NCBI RefSeq assembly: GCF_037996765.1
Contig: NZ_JBBNAD010000005.1
Span: 714,001 to 778,000 of the forward strand
Length of the DNA: 64,000 bases
Source of the DNA: Bdellovibrio sp. GT3
Lineage (GTDB): Bacteria > Bdellovibrionota > Bdellovibrionia > Bdellovibrionales > Bdellovibrionaceae
Reading direction: 5' to 3'
Of this stretch, positions 29,078 through 38,509 are shown one piece after another; within the stretch, counting starts at the first letter, position 1, and the number at the start of each line of letters is the position of its first letter. Both the position numbers and the translations under genes were made by a program. The notes under the pieces were generated by a model that saw only the letters and a program-made list of their open reading frames with translations, did no database searches and was not told where the DNA came from.

Positions 29078-29132
29078 TAAAATAAAGTAAAAGCTAGCGC
29101 TTGAGAATTGAAAATTGAGAATCGAAAATGGA

Positions 29133-29160
29133 AGCCCTGGTGATGAACCGGGGCTTTTTT
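29133..29160 (+). terminator. Rho-independent terminator, copy 2 of a repeated element
   Basis: It is the same stem AGCCCTGG/CCGGGGCT and loop TGATGAA as at 27445, followed by seven T. The bases just upstream of both copies are also similar (GAAAATTGA-type, A-rich). Confidence 0.92.
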
Positions 29161-29162
29161 TA

Positions 29163-29906
29163 TTAGATGAAGCGGTGGCTTAGCCAGCCTTTTGTTTGAG
29201 CATTTTCTGCTAGCTCGCGCTCGGTTTTGAAGATCTTATCGTCGCGGGAAGCTGCACTTACAGCCAAGCTTAGGTGCGTGGCGCTTTCTAGTAAATTGAA
29301 ATCACCCATGGTGTTGCCGCTGGCAAGGAACGGCAGTTGTCCACCGGTCTTAGCTAGCAATGCATCGACCTTGCCTTGGCGGTAGGTGATGACGCCTTTT
29401 TGTTTGTCAGTGATCATGCCGTCTTGAGTTTCGGTTTCAACACCGATGATGTTGTCGTACTCAAGTCCAACCAATGAAGCTCCGCCTTCGACGGCCCATT
29501 TTACAGAAGCGGTGATCACATAAATTTTCACACCTTTGGACTGCAGTAGCTGGATCAGTTTGCGCTGCTCAGAGAAAACCGGAACAGGTGCTGCCGCTTT
29601 AACGGCGTCCTTGGCCCACTGTTGAACCTCAGTTAAGGATTTGCCTTTGCAGATCTGTGCCAGCCACAAGTAGGCCTTGCGCGGGTCTTCAGCTTTCATG
29701 CTTTCGTAGTGATTCCAGGGGTCGGCAGGAAGCTCGACCAGCTTGTTGTCGATTTGGTGATGGAAGAATTTCTCCCCCAAATCGATATCCCACAAGGTTC
29801 CGTCGGCATCAAAAGCCGCAATCGGGTTCTTTTGCTCTTTCAGAACTTGATCAAGGGTGTTGTTAATGGAGCTCCAAATGTCAGCGGAATAGTCTTTGTA
29901 TTTCAT
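29163..29906 (-). CDS. HAD-family hydrolase (phosphoserine-phosphatase-like)
   Basis: 247 residues, cytosolic. Motif I is DADGTLWD (nucleophile Asp about 35), motif II is the VITASV serine/threonine stretch near 135, and the later SGNTMGDFNLLE gives the acidic motif IV. This matches the HAD-IB group that includes phosphoserine phosphatase; the substrate is not decided. The leftward gene ends just before the terminator-like repeat; no operon partner. Confidence 0.88.
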   Translation of the reverse strand: MKYKDYSADIWSSINNTLDQVLKEQKNPIAAFDADGTLWDIDLGEKFFHHQIDNKLVELPADPWNHYESMKAEDPRKAYLWLAQICKGKSLTEVQQWAKDAVKAAAPVPVFSEQRKLIQLLQSKGVKIYVITASVKWAVEGGASLVGLEYDNIIGVETETQDGMITDKQKGVITYRQGKVDALLAKTGGQLPFLASGNTMGDFNLLESATHLSLAVSAASRDDKIFKTERELAENAQTKGWLSHRFI

Positions 29907-29956
29907 CGGGTCTTAGTATGAAATAGTTAGGTCCAAATGACAAGGGAGCACGGTTC

Positions 29957-30409
29957 ATGAGTCTTTACTGTCGCGTTATTCAGGCTGACGATTTACAAAG
30001 AATTTTAGATCTCGAAAATCGTAAACTTACGGAACAATATCCTGATGAGATGGAGAGAATGATCGCGCTTTGGAACTCCAAGCACCGCGTGGAAGCTTTG
30101 AATCATTACATCGCTTTGGGCTGGAGTTTCCTGGCTGAAGATCAGGAGTCGGGAACTTTGTTGGGTTATATGATCGCTCAACCGTTGCTGTTTTTGGATG
30201 GGCAAACGCAGACTTTGTGGGTTGAGCATGTGCAGTTTACGACTTTGCAGGCGCGCGATGAACTTTGTGAATTGGCCTATAAACTGGGCCGCGAAAAGCA
30301 TCTGCAAAGAGTTTACTTCCCATCGGATAATGGTGTTCCAAATTCAGTAAAAGGATTTAAGCCCGCAACTTGGGAGCCCGGCACGCTAGCTGTAAAAACA
30401 ACGAAATAG
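29957..30409 (+). CDS. GNAT-like acetyltransferase, tentative
   Basis: 150 residues. The layout (CRVIQADDLQRILDLENRKLT at the start, WSFLAEDQESGTLLGYMIAQPLL as the central hairpin, then EHVQF and a long helix) matches a GNAT fold, but the acetyl-CoA loop (normally Q/RxxGxG/A) is not clear: the sequence reads TTLQARDELCELAYKLGRE. It may have lost activity. It precedes glpD by eight bases and is probably in its operon. Confidence 0.6.
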   Translation: MSLYCRVIQADDLQRILDLENRKLTEQYPDEMERMIALWNSKHRVEALNHYIALGWSFLAEDQESGTLLGYMIAQPLLFLDGQTQTLWVEHVQFTTLQARDELCELAYKLGREKHLQRVYFPSDNGVPNSVKGFKPATWEPGTLAVKTTK

Positions 30410-30417
30410 GATAAGGT

Positions 30418-32052
30418 ATGAAGAATTTTTCCTTCGTGAATCGCATCCAGAATTTGTCCAAAATGAAAACTCAGGAGTTCGATCTTGTCATCATTGGTGG
30501 TGGCATTAACGGAGCCGGAGTTGCCCGTGACGCCTGTGCGCGGGGCATGTCAGTGGCCTTGGTTGAAACGCGGGACTTTGCTTCAGGGACATCCTCTCGT
30601 TCCAGCAAAATGGTTCACGGCGGGATTCGCTACCTTGAAAATATGGATTTCAAACTGGTGTTTGAAGCCCTGAACGAAAGAAATAAATTATTCGAAATGG
30701 CGCCGCACTTGGTGCATCCACTGCGCTTCATGTTGCCGCTGTATAAAGAAAGCCGCGTCGGCATGTTCAAGATGGGTCTTGGAATGTGGTTGTACGACAT
30801 CCTGGCTTTGTTTCAATCGCCCGAAATGCATGAACGCCTTGATTCCAAAGAATCGATGGAGCGCATGTCGGCCCTTCGTGAAAAAGATCTGTTGGGTTCG
30901 TACATTTATTCTGATGGATACATGGATGATGACCGTCTGGTTCATGAAACTTTAAGATCCGCGAATGAAATGGGTATGGTCGCTGCGAATTATGTGGCAG
31001 CGACGGGAGCGGAGTTTGGAGCTGACGGGAAAATCACAGCGGTTCATTGCGAAGACCAGCTTAATAAAGAGAAATTTAAAATCCGCGGCCGCCATGTGAT
31101 TAGTTCTGTGGGACCATGGACAGATCAATTGGGTGAGAGTCTGTTTAAGGACTGGAAGAAAATTCTTCGCCCAACCAAAGGCATTCATCTGACATTGCCG
31201 AAGCATCGTCTGCCGCTGGAATCAGCTGTCGTCATGGGTGCGGAAAAAGGCGATCGCATTGTTTTTGGTATTCCTCGCCATGAGATGATTATTATTGGAA
31301 CAACAGATACGGACTTCAAAGAATCACCGGAAAATGTTTCGGTCACTCCTGAAGACGTGAAGTATCTTTTGGAGATCACCTCTCACTATTTCCCGGGTGC
31401 CAATTTGACAGCTCACGACGTGGTTGCGAGCTATGCAGGGGTGCGCCCGTTGGTGAATGACGGCTCTTCTTCAGAAGGTAAAACAAGTCGTGAGCATACG
31501 ATCATCGATGATCCACGGGGCGTGACCTTTGTCGCTGGCGGTAAATACACGACTTATCGCCTGATGTGCCAACAAACGGTTTCCCACGCTCTGAAAAGTT
31601 TCACTGTGGAAGATCGTGCCAAGTTTGCCAAGAAAGACACAGCCGTTGCTTTGAATGAATACACCTCTGAAAGTGCCTACCATGAGGCACGCGTGCTTGC
31701 GAGTGCATGGGCGCAAGAGTACGGTCGTCCAGCTGAAGACGTTGAAGCTTTGGCGCTGCGGTATGGGCGTGAAGCCGAAGTGATCCTGGGAAAATACGAC
31801 TATAAGTACAGTTACTGGCAGCTTGAAGCGGCGCAGGCTATCGACAATACGATGTGCCTGAATTTGAAGGATTTCTTCTCTCGACGAGTGCCGTTATTTC
31901 TAGCGGATCGCAATCATGGATTGAAACATCTCGATGAAATTGCGCAGGTTTTCCAAGAGAAATTGAGCTGGTCAGATAAACGTCTTCACGACGAGAAGCA
32001 CGCGCTTTCCGAGTACATGGGGCATGAACTCGAATGGAAAAAACATTTCTAA
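30418..32052 (+). CDS. glpD: Aerobic glycerol-3-phosphate dehydrogenase
   Basis: 544 residues. FAD-binding GGGINGAG at 27-34, SSRSSKMVHGGIRYLE (GlpD signature), TDTDFKESP and GVRPLV are all present. It oxidises glycerol-3-phosphate to dihydroxyacetone phosphate and feeds electrons to quinone at the inner-membrane face. It would let the cell use glycerol from lipid degradation. There is no glpK or glpF beside it. A GCCGGA/TCCGGC hairpin follows at 32072-32094. Confidence 0.95.
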   Translation: MKNFSFVNRIQNLSKMKTQEFDLVIIGGGINGAGVARDACARGMSVALVETRDFASGTSSRSSKMVHGGIRYLENMDFKLVFEALNERNKLFEMAPHLVHPLRFMLPLYKESRVGMFKMGLGMWLYDILALFQSPEMHERLDSKESMERMSALREKDLLGSYIYSDGYMDDDRLVHETLRSANEMGMVAANYVAATGAEFGADGKITAVHCEDQLNKEKFKIRGRHVISSVGPWTDQLGESLFKDWKKILRPTKGIHLTLPKHRLPLESAVVMGAEKGDRIVFGIPRHEMIIIGTTDTDFKESPENVSVTPEDVKYLLEITSHYFPGANLTAHDVVASYAGVRPLVNDGSSSEGKTSREHTIIDDPRGVTFVAGGKYTTYRLMCQQTVSHALKSFTVEDRAKFAKKDTAVALNEYTSESAYHEARVLASAWAQEYGRPAEDVEALALRYGREAEVILGKYDYKYSYWQLEAAQAIDNTMCLNLKDFFSRRVPLFLADRNHGLKHLDEIAQVFQEKLSWSDKRLHDEKHALSEYMGHELEWKKHF

Positions 32053-32147
32053 TTTGATGTGACTTGAACTTGCCGGACTGGTCTTCATTCCGGCCTCATC
32101 GGAGTAGCGCGTCAAAAAACACTCGCCGAAGGGCCTAAATATCAGTA

Positions 32148-32176
32148 TTGACTCTGCTTTTCAATCTCCCTAGACT
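32148..32176 (+). promoter_or_regulatory. Sigma-70 promoter of mreB
   Basis: TTGACT (32148-32153) and TAGACT (32171-32176) are separated by 17 bases, about 45 bases before the ATG. It is the best promoter match in the window. Confidence 0.7.
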
Positions 32177-32209
32177 TGTAGACGAAATCACACAATGAAA
32201 TTTCCTTGA

Positions 32210-33265
<1,056 letters not shown>

Positions 33266-33298
33266 CATAAGGGTCATTCTACTTATATTAGGAAGTAC

Positions 33299-33769
33299 AT
33301 GACCGAAGCCGACATTCAATCGATCGCCTTGTTTTTCTACTTTGCTTTACTAGATGACAGAAGGGCGATCGAAGCTTCAACTCAAGCGCTAGCCCTTTGT
33401 CGGGATAAAAAGAAAAGAAATCCTGAACTTTCCAATCCTGTCGCTTTGGTAGCGGCAACCAAAATCACTTGGGACAAATTTAAAGTAAGAGTCACGCGCG
33501 GTCGTCCAAATACGACCGTTGAATCTGGCTGGCTAATTCCAGAGGGCGTTGATTTGGGGCCTTGGCGTGAGTTTCAGAAGACAGCGTCCGAGGATGAACT
33601 TCTTACGGTGATCTGGTCAAAAATTTTGAAAATTGAAGACAATGATATTTCGGAAGGTCTTGGGATCACTCAAGGTACGATTCGCTATCGTTTGGGCCGG
33701 GCATTACGCAAGCTGGGCACTATGACTCAAGGAATGGGTAAGCTAAAGCATGTCACAGCAAGAGGGTAA
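33299..33769 (+). CDS. Sigma-70 region-4-like DNA-binding protein
   Basis: 156 residues. The C-terminal part (about 105-150, with EGLGITQGTIRYRLGRALRKLG) is a sigma region 4 helix-turn-helix; the N-terminal part is short and charged and lacks a clear region 2. It may be a diverged ECF-type sigma factor. AGGAAGT precedes ATG 33299. It follows mreB and overlaps the start of the anti-sigma-like gene by 20 bases, an arrangement typical for sigma/anti-sigma pairs. Confidence 0.75.
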   Translation: MTEADIQSIALFFYFALLDDRRAIEASTQALALCRDKKKRNPELSNPVALVAATKITWDKFKVRVTRGRPNTTVESGWLIPEGVDLGPWREFQKTASEDELLTVIWSKILKIEDNDISEGLGITQGTIRYRLGRALRKLGTMTQGMGKLKHVTARG

Positions 33770-34724
33770 ATTGACTCTTTCTAAAAAAGGCAAAAGGGAG
33801 ATGTCTCCTTTTATCGGCCACGAGCTGCTTTATGACTATTTGTCCGGTGTCTTGGACGAAGAAAGAAAATTAGCCGTCGAAGATCACGTGAAGTTTTCGC
33901 GTGATGCTCAGTTGGATCTGAATAAAATCCAAAACGGCGAAGTTTATGCAAAACAGCTGGCAAGCACCATTGTTTCGCAACCGATTATCGAGCAAATTAA
34001 TACGCCGTCCACTTACCTGACTGTACTGATGCAAAAATCAAATTTCGATCGCTGGCCTCAGGGTTTGAAATGGGGATTGGAAGCATTGGTTGTTGTGGGT
34101 GTGATAGTTACTTTGTTGACGGTGGCTCCTTGGCAAAAAGTTCTGCAAATCGGAATGAGTGGTGGCAGCAAAGAGGTCGTGCTTTCTGAAGTTAGCAAAA
34201 CTGAAAAAGTCGCTCAGTATGAGGATAAGCCTCAATTTGTGGACGAAGAACCAAAAACAGACAAACCACTTCAAGTACCGAAACCAATGCCTACGGCGGA
34301 AGTGAAAGCCACTCCTGCGGCTGCGGTGGCGGCGGTTCCATCTGTGGCGCCAACGAAAACGGCGACAACAGCGGCGGCGGCAGTCGCAAAAAACGAAGCT
34401 GAAGAGGATTCATCTGCTGTTGCATCCGGTGGACACTTGTATCGTGGAGAAATTGCTCTGACCAATCTTTCAGTTGTGGGTCCCAAGATCACTGAAAAGA
34501 TCAAAGAGCTGGGTGGACGAAAAGCCGGTTCGGTTGAGCTGGGTTGGCAGAAATCACCGACATCCACTTATTATCACTTCACATTACCTGCGGCAAAATA
34601 CCAGGATTTGACGAACTTCCTTGGTACTTACGGCAAAGTTAATCTGATCAAGGAAAAACATCCGCGCGTAATGCCAGACGGAATTATCCGTCTGATTATC
34701 ACCGTGGACGAAGACAAAAAGTGA
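33750..34724 (+). CDS. Anti-sigma-factor-like membrane protein
   Basis: 324 residues. The N-terminal region (about 20-65, GHELLYDYLSGVLDEERKLAVEDHV) has the shape of an anti-sigma domain (YLxGxLxxEExxxxExHL) but without the Cys residues that bind zinc in ZAS proteins. One membrane helix occurs at about 108-128 (LEALVVVGVIVTLLTVAPW). A Pro/Ala/Thr-rich linker (about 165-225) and a C-terminal domain (230-324) should be periplasmic. It probably holds the upstream sigma-like protein at the membrane. The start at 33750 is chosen by overlap; Met18 (33801) is an alternative. Confidence 0.7.
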   Translation: MSQQEGKLTLSKKGKREMSPFIGHELLYDYLSGVLDEERKLAVEDHVKFSRDAQLDLNKIQNGEVYAKQLASTIVSQPIIEQINTPSTYLTVLMQKSNFDRWPQGLKWGLEALVVVGVIVTLLTVAPWQKVLQIGMSGGSKEVVLSEVSKTEKVAQYEDKPQFVDEEPKTDKPLQVPKPMPTAEVKATPAAAVAAVPSVAPTKTATTAAAAVAKNEAEEDSSAVASGGHLYRGEIALTNLSVVGPKITEKIKELGGRKAGSVELGWQKSPTSTYYHFTLPAAKYQDLTNFLGTYGKVNLIKEKHPRVMPDGIIRLIITVDEDKK

Positions 34725-36703
34725 AAACCTTAAGACGGAAACCAAAGAGATCATTGCGTACGATTCTAATCGTATGGTCTCTTTTATTCTCCGTGGTGCC
34801 ACTGGCCTTTGTTACGTACTATTCAATGGTCAAATATGAGAAGGCCATCGATCATGAGCTGACTCAACGTCTGACGGGCAATGCCCGCGAAGTTGAGAAC
34901 ATCATCAATGAATTCAGAACCACACTGCAACAGCGTCGCGAACGCTACATGCGCGATCCAAGTTTGACTTATCACCTTGCGATGGGTGATGGAAACACGG
35001 TTCGCAACGTCGCGAGCACGTGGATTCGTGCAGACGATACTTCAAGTTTGACGTTTTTCAATCGCGAAGGACGCATGCTTGCATCGGTCTTTAAGGACGA
35101 CAAAGGCGTTATTCGTAACTTCATGCCGGGTAAAGAAGCCGTATTCCTTTCGGCCAAGTACATGGAAGAGGTTAAGACCAAAGCAGACATCGGTGTTGCT
35201 GAATACAGTGATGGTCGCAAGCTGAATCTTATCGTGATTTCACAGGTGAAGAATAACAGCGGTCGTCTGATTGGTTACATGGAGCAAGTGATTGATTTGA
35301 ATCAGGCCTTTTTGACCCGAATCAAAAATCGTCTGAAGCTGGAATTGATCCTGATTAAAGACAGCGGGGATCTGGTCGCCGCTAGCCATCCCGATTTCTA
35401 TCTGTATAAAAAAGGTTTCTTTAAAAACTATTTCCGCCCGGTTAAAGATGCATTCTTTGATTTGAATGTCAGAGGCAATCCCTATGGATTCCTGGTGTAT
35501 CCGGTGGATTGGGGCATTTCCAAATTCTATCTGGCTTTAGGTGCTTCAAAGAGTGAGTCCGCGGCAGTTCTTAGAAACGTAAATATCGCATTTATGACAG
35601 TCGTTGGGGCCGTGGTGTTGTTGTTGATTATGACGATACTGGTAACTTCAAACTGGGTTTTGAAACCATTGTATGACCTGGTGGCGGCTCTACAGTCATT
35701 CGAATCGCAAGAGCAGGCTGTCACCATCCCGGTTAAGAACGATACGGAAATTGGATTGCTGACTGAAAGTTTCAACGAAATGAGTAAGAAAATCTGGACG
35801 GCTCGTTCGGATCTTAGAAAAAAAATCACGGAACTTGAGTCTGCGAATCGTGAATTGAAAGATACGCAAACCAAGCTGGTTCACTCTGCAAAAATGGTCA
35901 GCCTGGGTCAGTTGGTTGCCGGCGTGGCGCATGAGTTGAATAATCCAATTGGATTTATTTACTCCAACATGACTTATCTAAAAGACTACGGCGACAAACT
36001 GATCAAGTTGGTCGATTCCGCAGAAAAGGATCCATCCAAGCTTCCGGGTTTGAAAGAGGAATACGAGTTTGATTATATCGTAAAGGATATGCCGAAACTA
36101 ATTTCCTCATGTCAGGATGGCGCTCGTCGCACACGCGATATTGTTCTTGGCTTAAGAAACTTCTCCCGCTTGGAAGAGGCTAAGCTGCAAGAGATCGATT
36201 TGCATCAAAGCCTGGATACAACATTGAATCTGTTGCAGGGTGAAATCAAAGGTCGTGTGGAAATTCATCGTCAGTATGAGCCGACGCCGCATATTCACTG
36301 TTATGCCAGCCAGATTAATCAGGTCTTTATGAATATCCTGTCCAATGCAGTTCAGGCTATCGATGGCGCTGGGCACGTGTGGATTTCCACGATGCCGTTG
36401 AAGGATTATAAGTCCGGAAAAGACAGCAGAAGCAAAGCGGGTTGGGTACAAATCTCAATTCAAGACAGTGGTAAAGGCATGAGCCCCGAGACCATCGATA
36501 AAATATTTGATCCATTTTTCACGACCAAAGGTGTGGGTCAGGGAACTGGTTTGGGGCTGAGTATTTCCTATGGAATCGTGCAAAATCACGGTGGAGAAGT
36601 ACAAGTTAGATCTGAGGTGGGTGTGGGTACCGAGTTTATCGTGATCCTGCCGGTCTATCCGCCAGTTCAGGAAAAAGGCATTCCTGAAACAAAGCAAATC
36701 TAA
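34721..36703 (+). CDS. Membrane sensor histidine kinase
   Basis: 660 residues, start GTG 34721 overlapping the previous stop by four bases (GTGA). A membrane helix at about 14-34, a periplasmic sensor part (about 35-285, Cache-like), a second helix at about 287-310, a HAMP (to about 365), a HisKA domain with the phospho-accepting His404 in GVAHELNNPIGF, and a HATPase with NQVFMNILSNAVQAI, DSGKGMS and GQGTGLGLS. No response regulator gene is adjacent. It lies in the mreB cluster, so the signal may concern the cell envelope, which is an inference from position only. Confidence 0.93.
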   Translation: MKTLRRKPKRSLRTILIVWSLLFSVVPLAFVTYYSMVKYEKAIDHELTQRLTGNAREVENIINEFRTTLQQRRERYMRDPSLTYHLAMGDGNTVRNVASTWIRADDTSSLTFFNREGRMLASVFKDDKGVIRNFMPGKEAVFLSAKYMEEVKTKADIGVAEYSDGRKLNLIVISQVKNNSGRLIGYMEQVIDLNQAFLTRIKNRLKLELILIKDSGDLVAASHPDFYLYKKGFFKNYFRPVKDAFFDLNVRGNPYGFLVYPVDWGISKFYLALGASKSESAAVLRNVNIAFMTVVGAVVLLLIMTILVTSNWVLKPLYDLVAALQSFESQEQAVTIPVKNDTEIGLLTESFNEMSKKIWTARSDLRKKITELESANRELKDTQTKLVHSAKMVSLGQLVAGVAHELNNPIGFIYSNMTYLKDYGDKLIKLVDSAEKDPSKLPGLKEEYEFDYIVKDMPKLISSCQDGARRTRDIVLGLRNFSRLEEAKLQEIDLHQSLDTTLNLLQGEIKGRVEIHRQYEPTPHIHCYASQINQVFMNILSNAVQAIDGAGHVWISTMPLKDYKSGKDSRSKAGWVQISIQDSGKGMSPETIDKIFDPFFTTKGVGQGTGLGLSISYGIVQNHGGEVQVRSEVGVGTEFIVILPVYPPVQEKGIPETKQI

Positions 36704-36750
36704 GAGCGAAAACCTTTAAAAACAAGACGTCCCAGCCGATACGTTAATTG

Positions 36751-37341
36751 ATGGCACAGGAAAAATCTCAAAATGATAACAACAAACTTTTAGCACTGCT
36801 CCTGTTTTTGGGTGCGGGTCTGCTGGTATTGTTGTCGTTGGGAACTGAGTCAGATAAAAAGGCGACTTCGGCTGCTGTGAAAAATCCTGCCATGGAAAAG
36901 TCAGTAAATCGCCATCTGATGCTGACCAACGAGCAAATCGAATTTCAGCGTCGCCGTATGGAGATTGAAAACTCTGCCGCATCTGATTTTAACAGAACCA
37001 AGCCCCAGGCCACATACAATCCGGATGATTCTGGATTGGATCTTTCCAATGATTCCAAATCTGCTGAAACCGCAAGTTTGTTAGGTCGCGGGGAGCGTGG
37101 TGAAGGTGTTCCATTGAATCCTCATGATGTGATTCAAAGGGAACTATTCAATGCCGAGCAGGATGCTGCTTATACGGAAGCATATAAAAAAGAATACGCC
37201 CGTCAGTTTGTGGAGAACGCAGCCAAGGGCGGTTACAATGTTATCTTGGACGATCAATATCGTGTCCGCAAAGTGACACCGCTCAATCGTAAACCGGGCA
37301 CAGTCGATATCTTCAATGCTGATGGTGGCGCTGTTCAGTAG
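36751..37341 (+). CDS. Membrane-anchored protein of unknown function
   Basis: 196 residues from ATG 36751 (the TTG just before it in frame is not needed). One N-terminal membrane helix (about 13-31, LLALLLFLGAGLLVLLSLG) is followed by a charged, Gln/Glu/Asn-rich, probably helical part and a C-terminal conserved-looking stretch (GGYNVILDDQYRVRKVTPL). No family is recognised. It sits 48 bases after the histidine kinase on the same strand and may belong to the same cluster. Confidence 0.7.
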   Translation: MAQEKSQNDNNKLLALLLFLGAGLLVLLSLGTESDKKATSAAVKNPAMEKSVNRHLMLTNEQIEFQRRRMEIENSAASDFNRTKPQATYNPDDSGLDLSNDSKSAETASLLGRGERGEGVPLNPHDVIQRELFNAEQDAAYTEAYKKEYARQFVENAAKGGYNVILDDQYRVRKVTPLNRKPGTVDIFNADGGAVQ

Positions 37342-37350
37342 TTTCTAGAG

Positions 37351-37755
37351 TTAATCCCAACGCGAGCTCTTTTTTAAATTCTTAAAAAATCCATGATCAG
37401 CCATGCTGTAGTAATTCTTTTCGCTAAGAATCAAATGGTCGAGTAGAGGAATCTGAAACAGTTTGCCGCAGGCATGCATTTTTCGGGTGATGGCAAAGTC
37501 CTGAAGTGATGGCTCAAGACTGGAGCTGGGATGATTATGTGCCATCATGAAAGAACTGGCATTTTTCTGAATCAGAAAACGAAACACATCTCGAGGGTGG
37601 ACAGGGCAATAGTCCGCGGTGCCGCGGAAAATCATCTCTTTGGAAATAACCTGCAATTGAGGACTCAACGCAACGATCCACAGTTCTTCTGCATAGGGGT
37701 TGATATGTGTTTTCAGTATTTCAAACGCATCTGAGCTACAGGTGATTTCGGTCAT
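37351..37755 (-). CDS. RadC/JAB-domain protein without the N-terminal helix-hairpin-helix
   Basis: 134 residues. Only the JAMM metallopeptidase-like RadC domain is present: HNHPSSSLEPSLQD carries the zinc ligands His73, His75 and Asp86. Full RadC (UPF0758) proteins are about 220 residues, with an N-terminal helix-hairpin-helix that is absent here. The role of RadC is debated. The gene is convergent with the rightward membrane-protein gene and has an in-frame ATG 37755. It may be a diverged or mobile-element-derived copy. Confidence 0.88.
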   Translation of the reverse strand: MTEITCSSDAFEILKTHINPYAEELWIVALSPQLQVISKEMIFRGTADYCPVHPRDVFRFLIQKNASSFMMAHNHPSSSLEPSLQDFAITRKMHACGKLFQIPLLDHLILSEKNYYSMADHGFFKNLKKSSRWD

Positions 37756-37909
37756 GCGTCGAGAATCTGCAATATGCTTACTTATCTCATCTATTCATTG
37801 CCGTACAGCGACGAACGAATAATGGACGGCGTTCGTGGGGCATACGGGCAGGACTTGCGTGTGACGATGGCTCGGCATAGACTTGTCGAGGAATATAAGG
37901 GGTATCTTT

Positions 37910-38509
37910 ATGATCAAGAGTTTCCTAGTTACTGCAATGGCTGTTTCAATGTTGGCACTTGCCAGCTGCGGTCCAAAAGCTTTCACCAAAGGTGATTACG
38001 ATGATGTTAGCAGAGAAAATCTGTTGAACGATCAATGGTCTGAAACCGACATGCAAAAAGCTGTTCAGGATTTGGTTGCAAGTGCAATGCAGTCACCTGC
38101 AATTTCTCAAGCTAAAAGAACGCCAGTTGTTATGGTGACGGGTTTGCAGAATAAAACCAGCGAACACATCGACACTCAAAGCATCATGGACATGATCCGT
38201 GTTGAGTTGATGAAAACTGGCAGAGTGGGTTTCATCGATAAAGAAGCGCGTGGCGATATCGCTGACGAATACAATTATCAGAACTCTGGTATGACAAGTG
38301 CTGAATCCAAAAAAGGCCCAGGCGGCCAAGTTGGCGCAGACTTCATCATCAACGGACGTTTGGATTCCATCGTTCAGGAAGTCGGCAAAGACAAGTCTGT
38401 GTACTACAAACTGACTTTGAATTTGACGAACCTGAAAACAAGCATGATCACTTGGTCTGATCAAAAACAAATCCGTAAAGTATTTAAGAAAAAATCAATC
38501 GGGTTGTAA
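37910..38509 (+). CDS. LpoB-like penicillin-binding-protein activator lipoprotein
   Basis: 199 residues from ATG 37910 with AAGGGG upstream; the frame opens at 37883 but the ATG directly precedes the lipoprotein signal with lipobox LASC (Cys20). The globular part (about 60-199, with VVMVTGLQNKTSEHIDTQ and GADFIINGRL) matches the LpoB/YcfM family of outer-membrane lipoproteins that stimulate penicillin-binding protein 1b in E. coli. In a distant phylum the target is unknown. It is translationally coupled to the next gene (TAATG). Confidence 0.88.
   Translation: MIKSFLVTAMAVSMLALASCGPKAFTKGDYDDVSRENLLNDQWSETDMQKAVQDLVASAMQSPAISQAKRTPVVMVTGLQNKTSEHIDTQSIMDMIRVELMKTGRVGFIDKEARGDIADEYNYQNSGMTSAESKKGPGGQVGADFIINGRLDSIVQEVGKDKSVYYKLTLNLTNLKTSMITWSDQKQIRKVFKKKSIGL

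Noticed and set aside
29957-30409. Firm call as an active GNAT acetyltransferase
   Set aside because: The acetyl-CoA-binding loop is not recognisable, so only a tentative fold-level call is given.
32072-32094. GCCGGA/TCCGGC hairpin after glpD as a terminator
   Set aside because: No T-run follows, and the loop is long. It may still be an RNA stem but is not counted as a terminator.
37774-37995. 73-codon rightward frame before the LpoB-like gene
   Set aside because: It overlaps the start of the LpoB-like gene in another frame, has no signal or domain, and lacks a ribosome site. It is most likely chance.
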